Shown here: positions 1-12,000 of the stretch, piece by piece
Layout of the letters: every line of letters starts with the position of its first letter
Numbering within the stretch: position 1 is the first letter of the stretch
Assembly: GCF_014529535.1 (NCBI RefSeq)
Contig: NW_023503307.1
Location: 580,797-644,796, forward strand
Length of the DNA: 64,000 nt
From: Bradysia coprophila
Taxonomy: Eukaryota > Arthropoda > Insecta > Diptera > Sciaridae
Direction: 5' to 3'
Translations under genes and position numbers: made by a program
Notes under the pieces: model-generated
Told to the model about the DNA's origin: nothing
What the model saw: the letters and a program-made list of their open reading frames with translations, nothing else
Databases searched by the model: none

Positions 1-835
1 GATTACCATTTTGCAATAAGTTCTAATCTCTTTGCCGAAATTCATTTTAGAAAACAACCTAAGTAAGTTGACGATTCCTCTAAAAACATCCGTTAAAATT
101 GATAATTTCAGTTCACCACTTTACTTTTACCGATTCGCGGCGATGACGGCGAACTAAATTTTTATAAGAAATTTTTTACTTCCAAAGTGAAAGCTTTCGA
201 ACGTGTGAAGGGTGCTTGTCATTACGACGAAATTAATTATTTATTTGCGTGAGTATGCAGAGTGTTCTACGATAGCAACGATCTGAATTACCAAGCACTC
301 GGACCTAGAACTGAATTTAAATAGAGGACCTGCTCTGCGCAGTAGCCAGAATTTCTCATAATATTTATAATTTTGCCGATAGATCTTCCAAGTTCTGATG
401 CTTGGTATTTCAGTGCATTGACGAATAGGGGCGCAGATGGTAGACCAGTATTTAGAAATTTTAAAAGCGCCACTTACAGTACTCTACTGAAAATATTGTA
501 GTAAATACAAACCAATTCAATTCCATATTCTTAGTTCAAAGCACGTGAAAGCTGACCGCTCGGAAATGTCAACAAGCACAAGAGTAGCTAAAAAAATGTG
601 TAGAATGTGGACGAATTTCGCCAAATATGGGAGCCCAACTCCAGCGAATGATAAGTCGTTATCAATTAAATGGGATCCAGTGAAACCTACAAAAGATGGT
701 GAAAAGTTCATTTTAGAATATTTGGAAATTGACGATGAGTTTTGGATGCGAACAGATCCAGACAAAGACAGAATAGAATTTTGGAGAAAATTGTATCAGA
801 AGTGGAATGGAAGTTTTATTAGACCGAAGTTGTAA
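1..835 (+). CDS. Type-B carboxylesterase, 3' end only, with an apparent frameshift
   Basis: C-terminal part of an alpha/beta-hydrolase carboxylesterase, the enzyme class that hydrolyses esters such as insecticides or juvenile hormone. The 5' part lies outside the window. Exons read 1-62, 112-248 and 535-835 with GT-AG borders. Recognisable pieces are SPLYFYRF, GELNFYKKFF, the catalytic-His region GACHYDEINYLF and the C-terminal MCRMWTNFAKYGSPTP. The phase from exon 1 leads into SPLYFYRF and then to a stop. GELNFYKK, the His motif and exon 3 are one frame away. One base appears to be missing near 135-141. This is either a recent pseudogene or an assembly error. The substrate cannot be told from this fragment. 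Confidence 0.8.
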
Positions 836-1840
836 ATTGATTTGCATCAAAAAAAAAAATAAGGAACGAGTTGAGTATACTCATTCCAATCGCCCACACC
901 AGTTGGTATAATTTTAATCTAGCCGATGAATTGGAAAAGTTTAGGGTAAACAGGTCAGTTTCGGACCCGTTTTTAATCCTAGTTTTATCTCTTTCAAGCA
1001 CACATTTGTTTAACTGGTAAAGGTCTTGTAACTGATACTAAAACTTCGTATGTATCCTGATTTCGGATGCCTAAAATAGATACGGCTAGTGCAGAACAGC
1101 ATTCAACTGACCTGTTTACTCTACATCATTGGGTAATTTCCAAACATTAATTATAATTGTTGGTGGTATATGGGATTTTTTTCGAACAATAAAATCGAGC
1201 AATCGATCACAGGTTTTATCGATCTACTTCGAGGTTTCAATGTATAGTCAAAACTGATTTATATTTTTCACAGCCTTTTGAAGTAGTTGCTAAGGAAGTT
1301 GCAAGAACCATTTTACTTTTACAAATTCTGCAACTCCTTTTGCAGCTACTTCAGGCGTAGTAGTTGAAGTTGTTGCAAAAGTTGTTGCTGAAAACATTTT
1401 CCTTTTACGAATTTTGCAACTCATTTTGCAACTACTTCAGGCGGGTATTTTTCACAGGCAATATACCAAGGAATAGAGTTGATCAATCTATGTTCTTCTG
1501 CCTATTTTTGTCTATAATAAAACCTAAAAAGCCTACTTGGGAATTTTATTGGCAAAGCCCGACCCATTTTCTGTACTTTTTTCTAACCTAAGAATTTCGG
1601 TTTGGAAACTAAACTTGCCCGAGCTCAATTACTGATTAAAACCTCGAGTCCAGACCTCCAAATTAAAATTTGAATTTTTGTTCATATTGAGACGATTTCT
1701 CATTGTTTGACAGTAAACGGAGAGGTAAACGGACTGTGCTTTATTGATGACAGCATACGTAATTCTCTGTATTCCTCGTCTGAGTGTCGCGATCATTTGT
1801 GACAATATTTGCCATTAATAAATCGATCGTTTAACACAAA
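836..1840. other. Intergenic stretch with two inverted-repeat pairs
   Basis: No gene is seen. A 15-base inverted pair (about 947-961 and 1108-1122, core AACAGGTCAGTT) may bound a small element. At about 1276-1440 there is a degenerate repeat built from GAAGTAGTTGC and its complement GCAACTACTTC, occurring twice. GST promoter sequence probably lies in the last 200 bases. Confidence 0.45.
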
Positions 1841-2646
1841 ATGAATCAGTTAAATAGCGCAAAGCCAATCCTCTATTATGATGACATTAGTCCTGTTGTC
1901 CGGAGTGTTCTGATGCTGATCGATGTGTTAAAAATTGATGTGGATCTCAAGTATATCGACTTATTTAAAGGCGAACATCGATCCGATGAATTTTTTCAGG
2001 TAAACATTATACAGCCAAACATCCCTTCAAAGCAAAATTTATTCATTCACTCGCAATATCAACAGATATCGCCCAACAGAACTGTACCGGCACTGAAGCA
2101 CAACAATTTTGTGATCACGGACAGTCATGCAATTTTGATTTATTTGGTGGAAGAATTCGGCCAATCAGATTCATTGTATTCTTCCGATAAGATGACCAGA
2201 ATCAAAATCTTAGACCTATTGTTTTTCAACGGAACGAATTTATTCCGAAAAGATTCCGATCTGATGACTGAAATAATAGCCAAAACACTGACTGACATGA
2301 CACGGCACTCGACAAAAGTTCTTGAATGTTATGGATCGTTGGAAACATTCCTTACTAACTCTAGTTTTGTAGCTGGAAATGATGTAAGTTGAGGGAATGG
2401 GATGGGAACAAGGATTTTTTTTTTTAATTGTTTCAGATGTCCATCGCTGACATTGCAATCGTAGCTACACTCAGTACATTAAATTTGGTTCTTCCAGTGG
2501 ATGGTGTAACATTTCCGTTGTTGAAAAAATGGTTTGAAGAGATGAAAAAATTCCCATTCTATGCAGCTGGAAATGTTCCAGGTCTTCAGAAGTTAAGAGA
2601 CATTGTACAACATCGATCAGATCTACCAATTGGTTTGGTTGATTGA
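1841..2646 (+). CDS. Glutathione S-transferase, epsilon/delta-like
   Basis: Cytosolic GST that conjugates glutathione to electrophiles (detoxification). Exons are 1841-1999, 2066-2383 and 2437-2646, all joining in phase to give 228 residues, the normal family size. The N-terminal thioredoxin fold starts ILYYDDISPVVRSVL, where the Ser of ISP (about residue 17) is the expected catalytic residue. ISPNRTVPAL supplies the conserved cis-Pro loop, and DSHAILIYLVEEFG follows it. The C-terminal helical domain holds MSIADIAIVATLSTL with the conserved Asp of the N-capping box. The start ATG follows the in-frame AAAATG at 1838. Introns are 66 and 53 bp. The class assignment rests on motif resemblance; epsilon fits better than delta. 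Confidence 0.9.
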
Positions 2647-3614
2647 AAGTATGTTACCGAAGCGGAAGAAGACTATTTTTGTATAATTATGTTTCATAGA
2701 GACAGAATAGAGTTAATTTCAGTAAATATCAATGAAAATAATTTTGTTGGGGAACGAGACTGCATTTGCACCTGGAGCCACGTCTAATGTTAAACCCTAG
2801 GTGCCGCTTCTCTTTAAAAATAATACTTTTGCTTCTTCTACAGGCAACTTTCTTTTGAGTGTAGTAGATGGCCGTTTCATGTGGCGAATGGCGTAACTTT
2901 TAAACGTTTCCCGGAGATAAGAGTATATTAAAAATGAATTTAATAAACTGAAATAGAAGTGGACTTGACGAAAGTCTGTTCTTGATGCACCGGAAGAACT
3001 ATGCCGATAACTGACCCTTCACACTGAAATTTTAATAATATTTTTCATTATTTTACCGGGTCTAACAATGTAGTCCTACAGTTTTGACCCTATAAAGTCC
3101 ATATACCCAATGTGCTTCCCTATGTTGCATGTACATCGATTCATTTTATGTAGAACTATCATTGATCAGACTGGGTAATCTACCAAACCTTTCTATATTC
3201 TCCTCTCTTCTCTATCAATTGCTAATACTGAAGGTTCTACGAAAACATACTTAGAATATCAATTCTCCAGCTCCAAAACTGCATTACTGTATTAATGGCA
3301 AACTGTTTTTTTCAGTTTGAGAACCTTAAAATAAAATAAGAGTTCACTTGCGCGAAAAGTGGATGCACAAAAATATTCGCGAAGAGGTTACTCTATACTC
3401 TATATATACATCGTAAAACGTTTCGAAACCATCACAGAAATGAATACAATAAATTTAGTGGACCTGGCTAAAGTACGCATGACAGCGCCATAATAAACAT
3501 TCATTTTATCTTATTTCTTATTATCCTCTCTCAAAGAAAGTTGTTGTGACTTGACATTTTACCAAAGTAAAAGAATTAATCGGAGGTGAAGTTTTGCCGA
3601 TAAAAGTGAATGTA
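2647..3614. other. Intergenic, no gene seen
   Basis: Holds the GST 3' end (a possible AATAAA near 2940) and the 5' flank of the TMEM256-like gene. No long ORF, RNA gene or clear repeat was recognised. Confidence 0.4.
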
Positions 3615-4949
3615 ATGCAAACGATTACGGTAATTGAACATGGTCTTATTGTTGTGTGTTGCCCATTAAACTTATTAGTTACCTCATACATAAAAGGTGT
3701 ACTTTCATTGCGTGATACAATGATTTGTGATAATGGATTTCTATAGATCGATATTTTTAGCTACGTGCGAGATAACAAACTTTATGTTTCTGTTTCCAAA
3801 TAGGATCTGTGTGACCAGGGAAAGCAAATTGTCAGTCCGTTCTTTAAAGGAGCGCTGGATACACTGAGTACAATGACTGGAATCGGTGGGAAGAGTAGTG
3901 CACCAGTTTCGACTGAAGTGGTCAAAAAGGCACAAGAGATGTCGCTCGCGAAAAGTAACATCTTCAAGAATCTATTCGCATTCGATCGACAGCTTATACG
4001 ACTTGCTGGAATATCGGGAGCCATAGCTGTTGGTCTTGGAGCCTATGGTGCTCATGGTAAGATTGCTTTTGAACATCGTCTTATCGGATATTTGTTTGAT
4101 ATAATATCACATAATGTGTAGTGGTAATGATGAACGACAACATTCCCGAAGTGCAAAAAAATTCGTTCAGAACGGCCAGCATGTATCACTTTTTCGGTAC
4201 ATTTGGACTAGTTGCCTCATCAATGACGAAATATCCCGCCGTGGTAAGATTGTTGAAATATTTTTTTTATTAATTTGAACGACGTTGAAACCTTTTTGCG
4301 ACATTGAAACACAATATGTCAAAATATATGACGTTGAGTATATAGAAGTTCATTGCTTCAGTTCAACGAAATGATAAAGGTTGTCCGTTTTGGTTGCAAA
4401 CTGTGACTATACTAATATACTATGTATGCGGTGACTACAGTCGGAGAAATATAGATTTCGGGATTTTTAGAGATATCATCGTTTCTCTAATTCTATCAAT
4501 TGTCATTTGAAATAACATGCGAAATGACAGAATACAGAAAAACGATGAAGTATCTTAAAACCTCGAAATCTATATTTCTCCGATTGTAATATAATATCCA
4601 GATCGAGGGCAACATCAGAGGTATAAATGCAGAACTGCCTCATACTGAAGTTTTGGTATTTGTTCCAAAAGAATCAAGGGATGCTCTGCTGGTCTACTTC
4701 TGATACAATTTCGATAATGTCATCCAAAGTCTAATTCGTTGTTTCGCATTACAGTCTGGAACACTAATGGCAATTGGGACGACCATCTTTTGTGGGGCGT
4801 GCTATTACTACGGTTTAACAGGTTTGATTTAAACATTAAAATTCGATTTGATTCTAAATTTGACTTTCATAGGAGATCCATCTGCACGAAAAGTCGCTCC
4901 ATTCGGTGGAACTGCACTAATCGCAGCTTGGATATCTTTCGTTTTATAA
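3615..4949 (+). CDS. TMEM256-like (DUF423 family) small membrane protein
   Basis: Multi-pass membrane protein of the TMEM256/DUF423 family; its molecular role is not established. Exons are 3615-3629, 3804-4056, 4122-4243, 4755-4821 and 4873-4949, all phase-consistent, giving 177 residues. The family core is clear: RLAGISGAIAVGLGAYGAH, then SFRTASMYHFFGTFGLVAS, then GTLMAIGTTIFCGACYYYGL, and the C-terminal DPSARKVAPFGGTALIAAW. Four hydrophobic segments are expected. The start is the first ATG of a short 5-codon exon (MQTIT) before GATCTGTGTGACC; this tiny exon is the least certain part. The 511-bp third intron contains a hairpin element. AATAAA motifs occur near 4969. Confidence 0.85.
4432..4591. 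mobile_element. Foldback MITE in an intron of the TMEM256-like gene
   Basis: Two 55-base arms, 4432-4486 and 4537-4591, are near-perfect reverse complements (GGAGAAATATAGATTTCG and its complement), separated by 50 bases. There is no coding capacity. The arms start and end at a diverged purine/pyrimidine boundary, so no target-site duplication could be fixed. Confidence 0.8.
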
Positions 4950-6059
4950 ATGTGTGTTATTGGTGTAAAATAAATAAATTATTGTCTAAAAAATCCCGAT
5001 TTCCAGTAAATAACAGTGGTATAAGTTAGGAAGGAGGGAAAACCGGCGTAACGTCATTTGTGAACGGTCCCTATAGAAATAATAGTATTTACAGTGGCAG
5101 AGTGTTACTTACAAAAACACATAGGTAACATTAGGATCACTTAATGAAAAAGAAATCCTCAAATATCCACTGACAGTGAGGCACTTATTTGCTTCATAAG
5201 TTTAACGCAAAAGAAACTCTGTGCAGAACTTACGCGGAGCACACGCAAGTAGCTAATTTTCAGCAAAACTTCTTTGCCACGAAAAATAAAATTTTGTTTG
5301 TCGGACGTTAATAGCACTATGGGCACAAATGATGACATAGTGCTGTGGATAGATATCGGTGCCTTGAGTACGAAACACGCATCGCAATGACGTATGAGTA
5401 ATTTTTGTCTTTCGTCGTGCTTGTAATAACGATAGGTTGTGAAGACCTTTGTGGTGGTCACTGTACCCTAGATACATGCTGCACCAATGACTTTCTCGTT
5501 CCCATTATTTTTTTTGTAAATCGGCTGCAGTGGATCCACAGACGTCATTAGGACCCACGGATGCCTGTTTCGTACTCAGGGCATTGTAACCTATCCAATA
5601 CACTGCGCCACCATTTTTGCATAAAGCCTGCGTTCCCTAGTGAGAAATTGAAGTCGTTGAAGAACGAATCTTGATCTACTGCTGCTCTGGTTCTTACTCC
5701 ACGGAATATCAATTTAATTACTTACTTCTATACTTTAGACGCTGTAATGTTTCTTTGCCGACTTTCTACTTACTTTTTGTGATGGAAAATTCCTCGCTTT
5801 CTCATATTTTTTGACAGAAATTCCTTGTTGTCCTTACAAAAATTTTATAGAAATGTCTGTCCGTTTACATATGTATATAGTTCTGAATGTAATTGGATTA
5901 AAGTTTTGTAAAAATTAATTAGACTGACGAAGAGATCGTCATAAATCAAATTACTCAACGGGTACTATTGGATTACAGTATATTCAGCGTACAAACGTCG
6001 CAAATTTAAATTCAGAATTTTTTTCAAAATGATCTTAAGCAAATTTATGACAAAAAGTC
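4950..6059. other. Intergenic between convergent genes, one inverted repeat
   Basis: Lies between the 3' ends of the TMEM256-like and TDRD12-like genes. An inverted pair of about 24 bases (5359-5383 and 5560-5584, core TGTTTCGTACTCA) flanks about 180 bases and may be an old MITE. Nothing else was recognised. Confidence 0.4.
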
Positions 6060-9000
6060 TTACAATAATTCGGCATCAGATCCGGCATCCTCCTCTCGAT
6101 CCTCATCACTAGAGGAATAATATGATTCATTCAGCTGACTCATGGCTGCTGATGTCTTTTCCGAAACTTTGAGCAAAAAGGTCGAAATTGATTTTCCATT
6201 GTTATGGGTCCAGCTGAAGACTATTCAACCAAACTTACCGAATTGTGTGTCCTGACACTTGTCGGCCTCAAAATTGTATGCAATGAAATGATCCTTTTCT
6301 CTTTGTTGAACCAGCCTTGGCCAAAGAAGTTTGTTCAACGTTTTAACCAGACGAACAGTAATGTATAAGCCTCGAATGCAGTGTATGGTGTACTTCGGCT
6401 CAATGCATCCGAATAGATTCAATATTGTGGCGTACTTTTCCTGCTGTTGCACAAAGCTAGAAGAAATGCAGGTGGCAATGACGATGATAATAAACTAACA
6501 ATGGATCTGTCTCAACGCGCTCTTACCATACTTTCAACATTCGAGAAGTTATGCTTAGGCAATAGTCATTAACATCTGGTGCATGTATAGCCAACGCGAC
6601 AATGGACTCCGTTTGATGCCATTTTATTTTCGGAATTTTATATTGGGAGTCAATGAGTCCGGTATTGATTTTGACTGGAAAATTCACTGTTCCGTTCGAT
6701 TTGTCGGCTACCGAAACTTCCGTTTTTTCATTTTCCTGAATTTCTTTGATTTCTGCAGGAAGTTGTTCCGTTCGTTTAGTAAACGGAATTCCGTTTGCTT
6801 GGAGCTAAAAATTAACGTTTTTTATAAGGTCCGACACCTACCACCTACCAAATGCACATCACTTACCATATTCATTATCTCATCATCGTCAAATTGTATA
6901 TCGAAATGATCTTCGTCATTGTAGTCATCGATGAGCTCGTCGTTATCACTTTCCTTGCAGTCAAATTCGTTCGAACTTTCACTGTTCAGCGGCGGCAGCA
7001 CATTTCTATCGAATTCAACATCGACGAAATGTTTAGTATCCGGATTCGGTTCTCCATAATTGCTCGACACAATCCAATTGTTGATGTTAAAATGGCCCGT
7101 TTCATCGAATAGAACCACTTGGTACGATCGCGATTTTAGTCCATACGCATATTTGTCGGGACCTCCAAGTTGCATGGATCGAGCATAGAAGTGTGATTGT
7201 TTCATCAAAAGGTCGTCGTATATGGTATCACAAATATTGTCGCACCATTTCGGTGAATCGATAGGACGAATACCAATCAGAATGCAAAAAATTGCCTAGA
7301 GAGAGTTTGCAGATAATTTTCTTGTGAGTTTGCACAATAGACGATGATGTCATCTAACCTGGAATGGTAATGCTGTGACGAATTTTTCTGGAATTTCAAT
7401 TAACTCCTCCGTTGGCAAAATAACAAAATCTCCGAAATCAACAAATAAAACTTCTGCGGTGATGCCATCTGGTTGGTGAAAGAGTTTCATTAGCTTTGCT
7501 CGCATGTATTGACTGCCTACTTTGGCCAAGCAGTTCACAGCCAATGCAACTTTAGATAATGGAACTAAATTCTCCGGAAGTCCAGTGAATTTTTCGATAC
7601 GTTGGGTCAGTTCAACGAACCTAACAAACAGACATTTTTGTAGTCCTATTGAATTCAAGAATATACGTACAACGCACCTCGTCTCATAAAAACTGTTTCG
7701 GATGTACATCCGATTCGGATGATAAAAATTGCCCAAAAAGACCTTATGGAACTGTTTTACCGGCAGTTCCGCCCATTTATCTTGGCTCGAAAGTAACAAA
7801 TCTTCTTCATCAGCGTCTGAGACGGCCGAATCTGTTTGATTTTCAAGAACTGGAACAGAAGGAGCATCATCATCGTCACCACTAGATGTTGACCAGTTCA
7901 GTAGCGATGGGTTAGATTCATCAAGGTCGTAATTGTCGTCGTCTGGTTTATTGAAAATCAACTCCTCTTTCGTTGCTCTACGATCAACGATCTCTGTTGG
8001 TGCAGTGAGGCCGACAGTATCTGGGTTTTCTTCTTTGAGCAAACCTACAATTCAGAAACGAAACAACTATTGCAAGCAGTTAACATAAATGATAGCCACT
8101 ATCTGACCGGCATTTTTCGCAAGAATTGTCAATAATTCCAGAGGTTTTGAATCCCGAACACAGAAATTTTTGTTCAATAAATTTCTCTTGATCGATGTCG
8201 TCTTCACTTCCTCGTCGATTGACTGTAAAACTTCAATCATATCAACTGAGTCTACCCAGAGGGTGTTCATAATTGAGAGTTTAACGAATCCTTGGCAGTA
8301 ATGGTGATTCTGAAGCTTATTTTCGTTTCCAATCCACTTCTTCACCAGCTCCAGAATACTAGAATCCCATTCGTTGTCAAAGTCTCGTGGTACGATATTG
8401 GCTGCAATGCTCTTGCATTTAGGAAAGTTAACAAGGATTTATTGAAAATGTAACACCGACCTATTCGAATATCAACAGCCTGATGAGGAAAGTTTTTAAA
8501 TTTATCCGGCAATGTCATTAAGGAAGTGCTGTAGCATGACATGCGTTCGTTGCTATCAATTAATAAAACCTCCACCCAGTGCTGAGTCGTCACTGTTAAG
8601 TATCTGAAAAGTATGTCCATTAAATGTTACATTAATCTGGCTGATGTGATGGGCTAGCGTACTTCTTTTCTTCAATCTTAATAATTTTTCCACGCTCGTA
8701 GAGGTTTTCACCATCCACCCCTACACAAACCGCACACAAGTCGCCTAAGGCAATTGGGAAATGCATGGTCCGGTTTGTATCATCCTTGAAGAACATCATC
8801 ATTTCCATGTTAAACGATAAAAAGTCAGCTGTTGAATTGAGTCGAGTCCAGGTAACGTCTCTCGAAAGGCGATGTTCCAACAAACGTACTGTATAATGCA
8901 CCGGTGAACGAACAGCAATAATGTCGAATTTCACAAAACCATTCTGCGGAATGTCGCTTCTGGATCCATCGAATTTGGTAAGTATGTGTCGATGGCGGCA

Positions 9001-12000
9001 AGTGAATTGGCCATAACAGCTACCAATCGTTGCGAGATCATTGCAAAATGGTTGGTAGATGTTTAACGCATTCTCGATGCGGATGGACTGAAAAAAAAAA
9101 TCACATCCAAATACGACCAATTCAAGGTCAATGATTGAGAATGAACTGTAGGTGGGAGCTAAGGAGTGGAATCAATTTTAGTCGAGAAACGGTCGCTTTT
9201 GTAAGACTTTTCTCAGATTTTTAGCTTGGAAAAATTCGCCGCTACAGTAGCTCAAGGACCAGAAATTAAAATAAATTAAGAGTGATAAAGCGGAAACGTC
9301 AGGTGATTGGAGGACAGGGTTCCTCGATTTAAATGATTGACAGATCGTTTTCCTCTTAAATTTTAACAACTAATAATTCGAATGATGAGGATGGTTCTTA
9401 TTTAGCCTGTACTCCAAAAGGGTTAGGTGATTTATACAACTTGTGGTAGTACCTACCTTCTAGAAGTAAATTAAACATCTGACGTCTCGATTTTATGAGA
9501 CTTGTAGAGAGTACTAAGTGTACATCGAATTAAATTGTCATCGAAATTGACCCATTTAAGACATTAATAGTTTTTTTTAACCTTTGACCAACGTTCATCT
9601 TACCTCCGCTAATCGTAGCACATGATCTGGTATGTTACAGTTACCACGCACTTGCATGAAATCAACTAACCGTGGCAATTCATTGTTATTGTTCTCGTCC
9701 AAGAACACCACTGATGTCGTTATTGTTTGGCCACTCTGCAAAAAATCGTTGATTTAGTTTCACACAGCACTCAGTTCTCACTAGCAAGTTTTACCTTTCT
9801 CTCAAGCAAATTGTGATGATGGTTAAACAAAGTCGAAAATCGAAAACCGAATATTGTCCACGTTTCTGGCAATGTGAAATGAACAATGTGCTTTGCACAA
9901 CGAATATCAATGTCGTGCAGGACTTCATCCGTACAGATCAAGAGTTTGAAGAGACCAGGCTTACAGTTGAGTATTTGTCTTTTGATTGCACCTAGGAGGA
10001 CACATTTTTTGTTATAACTAAAAACCGTTCGATGTGACGATGCACCATACCAATTTCGAATGAATCTGACTCGTCATGGTAGTACCAGATTTTTATGGAC
10101 ATAGATTTCAGTTCGCTCACCAACTCCTCGACTTCTGCAGATGTGTTGCATAAAACAATGGTAAGCTCAAAGCTGTAATCTATGTCGTTGATGTGAGCTG
10201 GAATGAGTGGCGAAGTTCAGAATAACTAATCAAAAATCGAATTATTCGAACATACAAATCAATTTATCAATTTTAAATTTGTGACCCAACAATTCTATTG
10301 TCATCTTTGTCCTTCCATACACTACGGCCTCAATGTACGATCCAATGCAAAGAGTAACACGACTGGATTCTTCGTAAAAATTGGCCAATACTTTATGCCA
10401 CGTTCTCGAAGTGATTATCAGCTTTATAGGAAGTGTACGGTTTTTTTTTAATGAAAACCGAATTCGTTTAACGTTGTCATTGTATACTACCTGTACATGA
10501 CTTGTTGAGGCGCACAAAGCTTTATGAATTTCGTGAATCTGTCGACTGAACCGTTCGTAAGCCAGGTCAATATTATCGAAAACCAAACTGATGATCCTTT
10601 CCTTCGTGAACAAGTTCATTTCGTTTACCATGAGGCGATGAAGACATGGAACCGTCGTAACCAGAATTTCGGCTCCATTTAATAGATTACACTAGAACAT
10701 CAAGCCAAGACATTTGATACTATAAGTTGATATCTGTATCGAAATTGAAATTTACCACAGCATTCGCTTGATCAGTGAATCCGAATGCTTTGAAACATCG
10801 AATCCGAGAAGCAAATCGTAGCAATTGTCCAATACGGTTTGTTGTCTCATTAACTTCCTGCGTTGATGCGCATGCTATTATTGCTAAAGGTCCACAGCCG
10901 CCGACCACGGTGTTGTCCTGGATTCGTTGCTTTCAAGAAATAAATAAATTGTTAGAATGGATAAGTTCAAGAGCTGCGTTGATAAGTTCCGTTTAATCGT
11001 TTAACTGAATACTATTCTTTTTTTTGTAAAGAAACTAGTCGTGCAGCTCCTTCAACAGACATTCAAAGAAGGCCTAAGTCGTACTTAAAAGTTCGTTTCA
11101 GATCTACTGACAATTTTAACTAAATTTTGTTCTTTCTATGAAGGACTCTAAACAATTCTCTCTTTTGAAAAACTTTTCAAAGCTTCTGTTTGAGTACCAG
11201 TACCAATATACAGGGTGCACTGCTCTTCGTTGCATTTACACATCCCTGAGAAAAATTCCTTGCCTACTTGCCTATTCATCTTCTTTACCAAATGAGTTGA
11301 GCCAAATCATCCATTTGAACATGAAAAGGGATCATAGGAATCAACTTGAAAATTATGGACGCTTTTACAAAAGAAGCTTTTTTAATCGAAAATAGGACAA
11401 AAGAAAAACTGAAATGAGGAGGGATGCCTTCAATGACGATAGTTGATACGCACATACAGTGTGGTTTACTCACGATTATCAACCCACATATCGCTGGAAG
11501 ATACGTCCACGTTTTTCCCGTTAGAGCGTTGTTGACGAAAATCATTGAATTACCTCCCATTAAGCCGGGCCAGCCAACTGTTTGTATTCGAAAGATCTGC
11601 TGGATGCTGGAATGTTTAGATATTTATACTTCTACTCAGAGTTCGGGTATTTGGGGCAAAATTTTCTTTACTTTAAAGCTTTAAGTCCATCGTGTATCTG
11701 TGGGGGGAAATCGGCTTCATGAATATTGCTAATGCGCATACAGGGAATGTTTCCATGGTTGTGAACTAGAAGACGATCCGCTCGATTGACTGAGAAGCTA
11801 GATGATGAAGTGAAAATAGAAAGAAAGAAACAGCAAGATTTTCGGCATTCAAGTTGTAATTGAACAATTTTTATCGTCACATTAGCAAACAGTAGCAATT
11901 ACAACTATATTCAAAGGTAAATAATAGAAATCGTTGGATCATTATCCAATCACCTACCACTCCTCCATTTCTTTTGCTTTGTCAAAACGAGATTTGTTTC

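Noticed and set aside
5159-5477. Two overlapping minus-strand ORFs (74 and 100 codons)
   Set aside because: They cover a decayed inverted repeat and show no protein signature.
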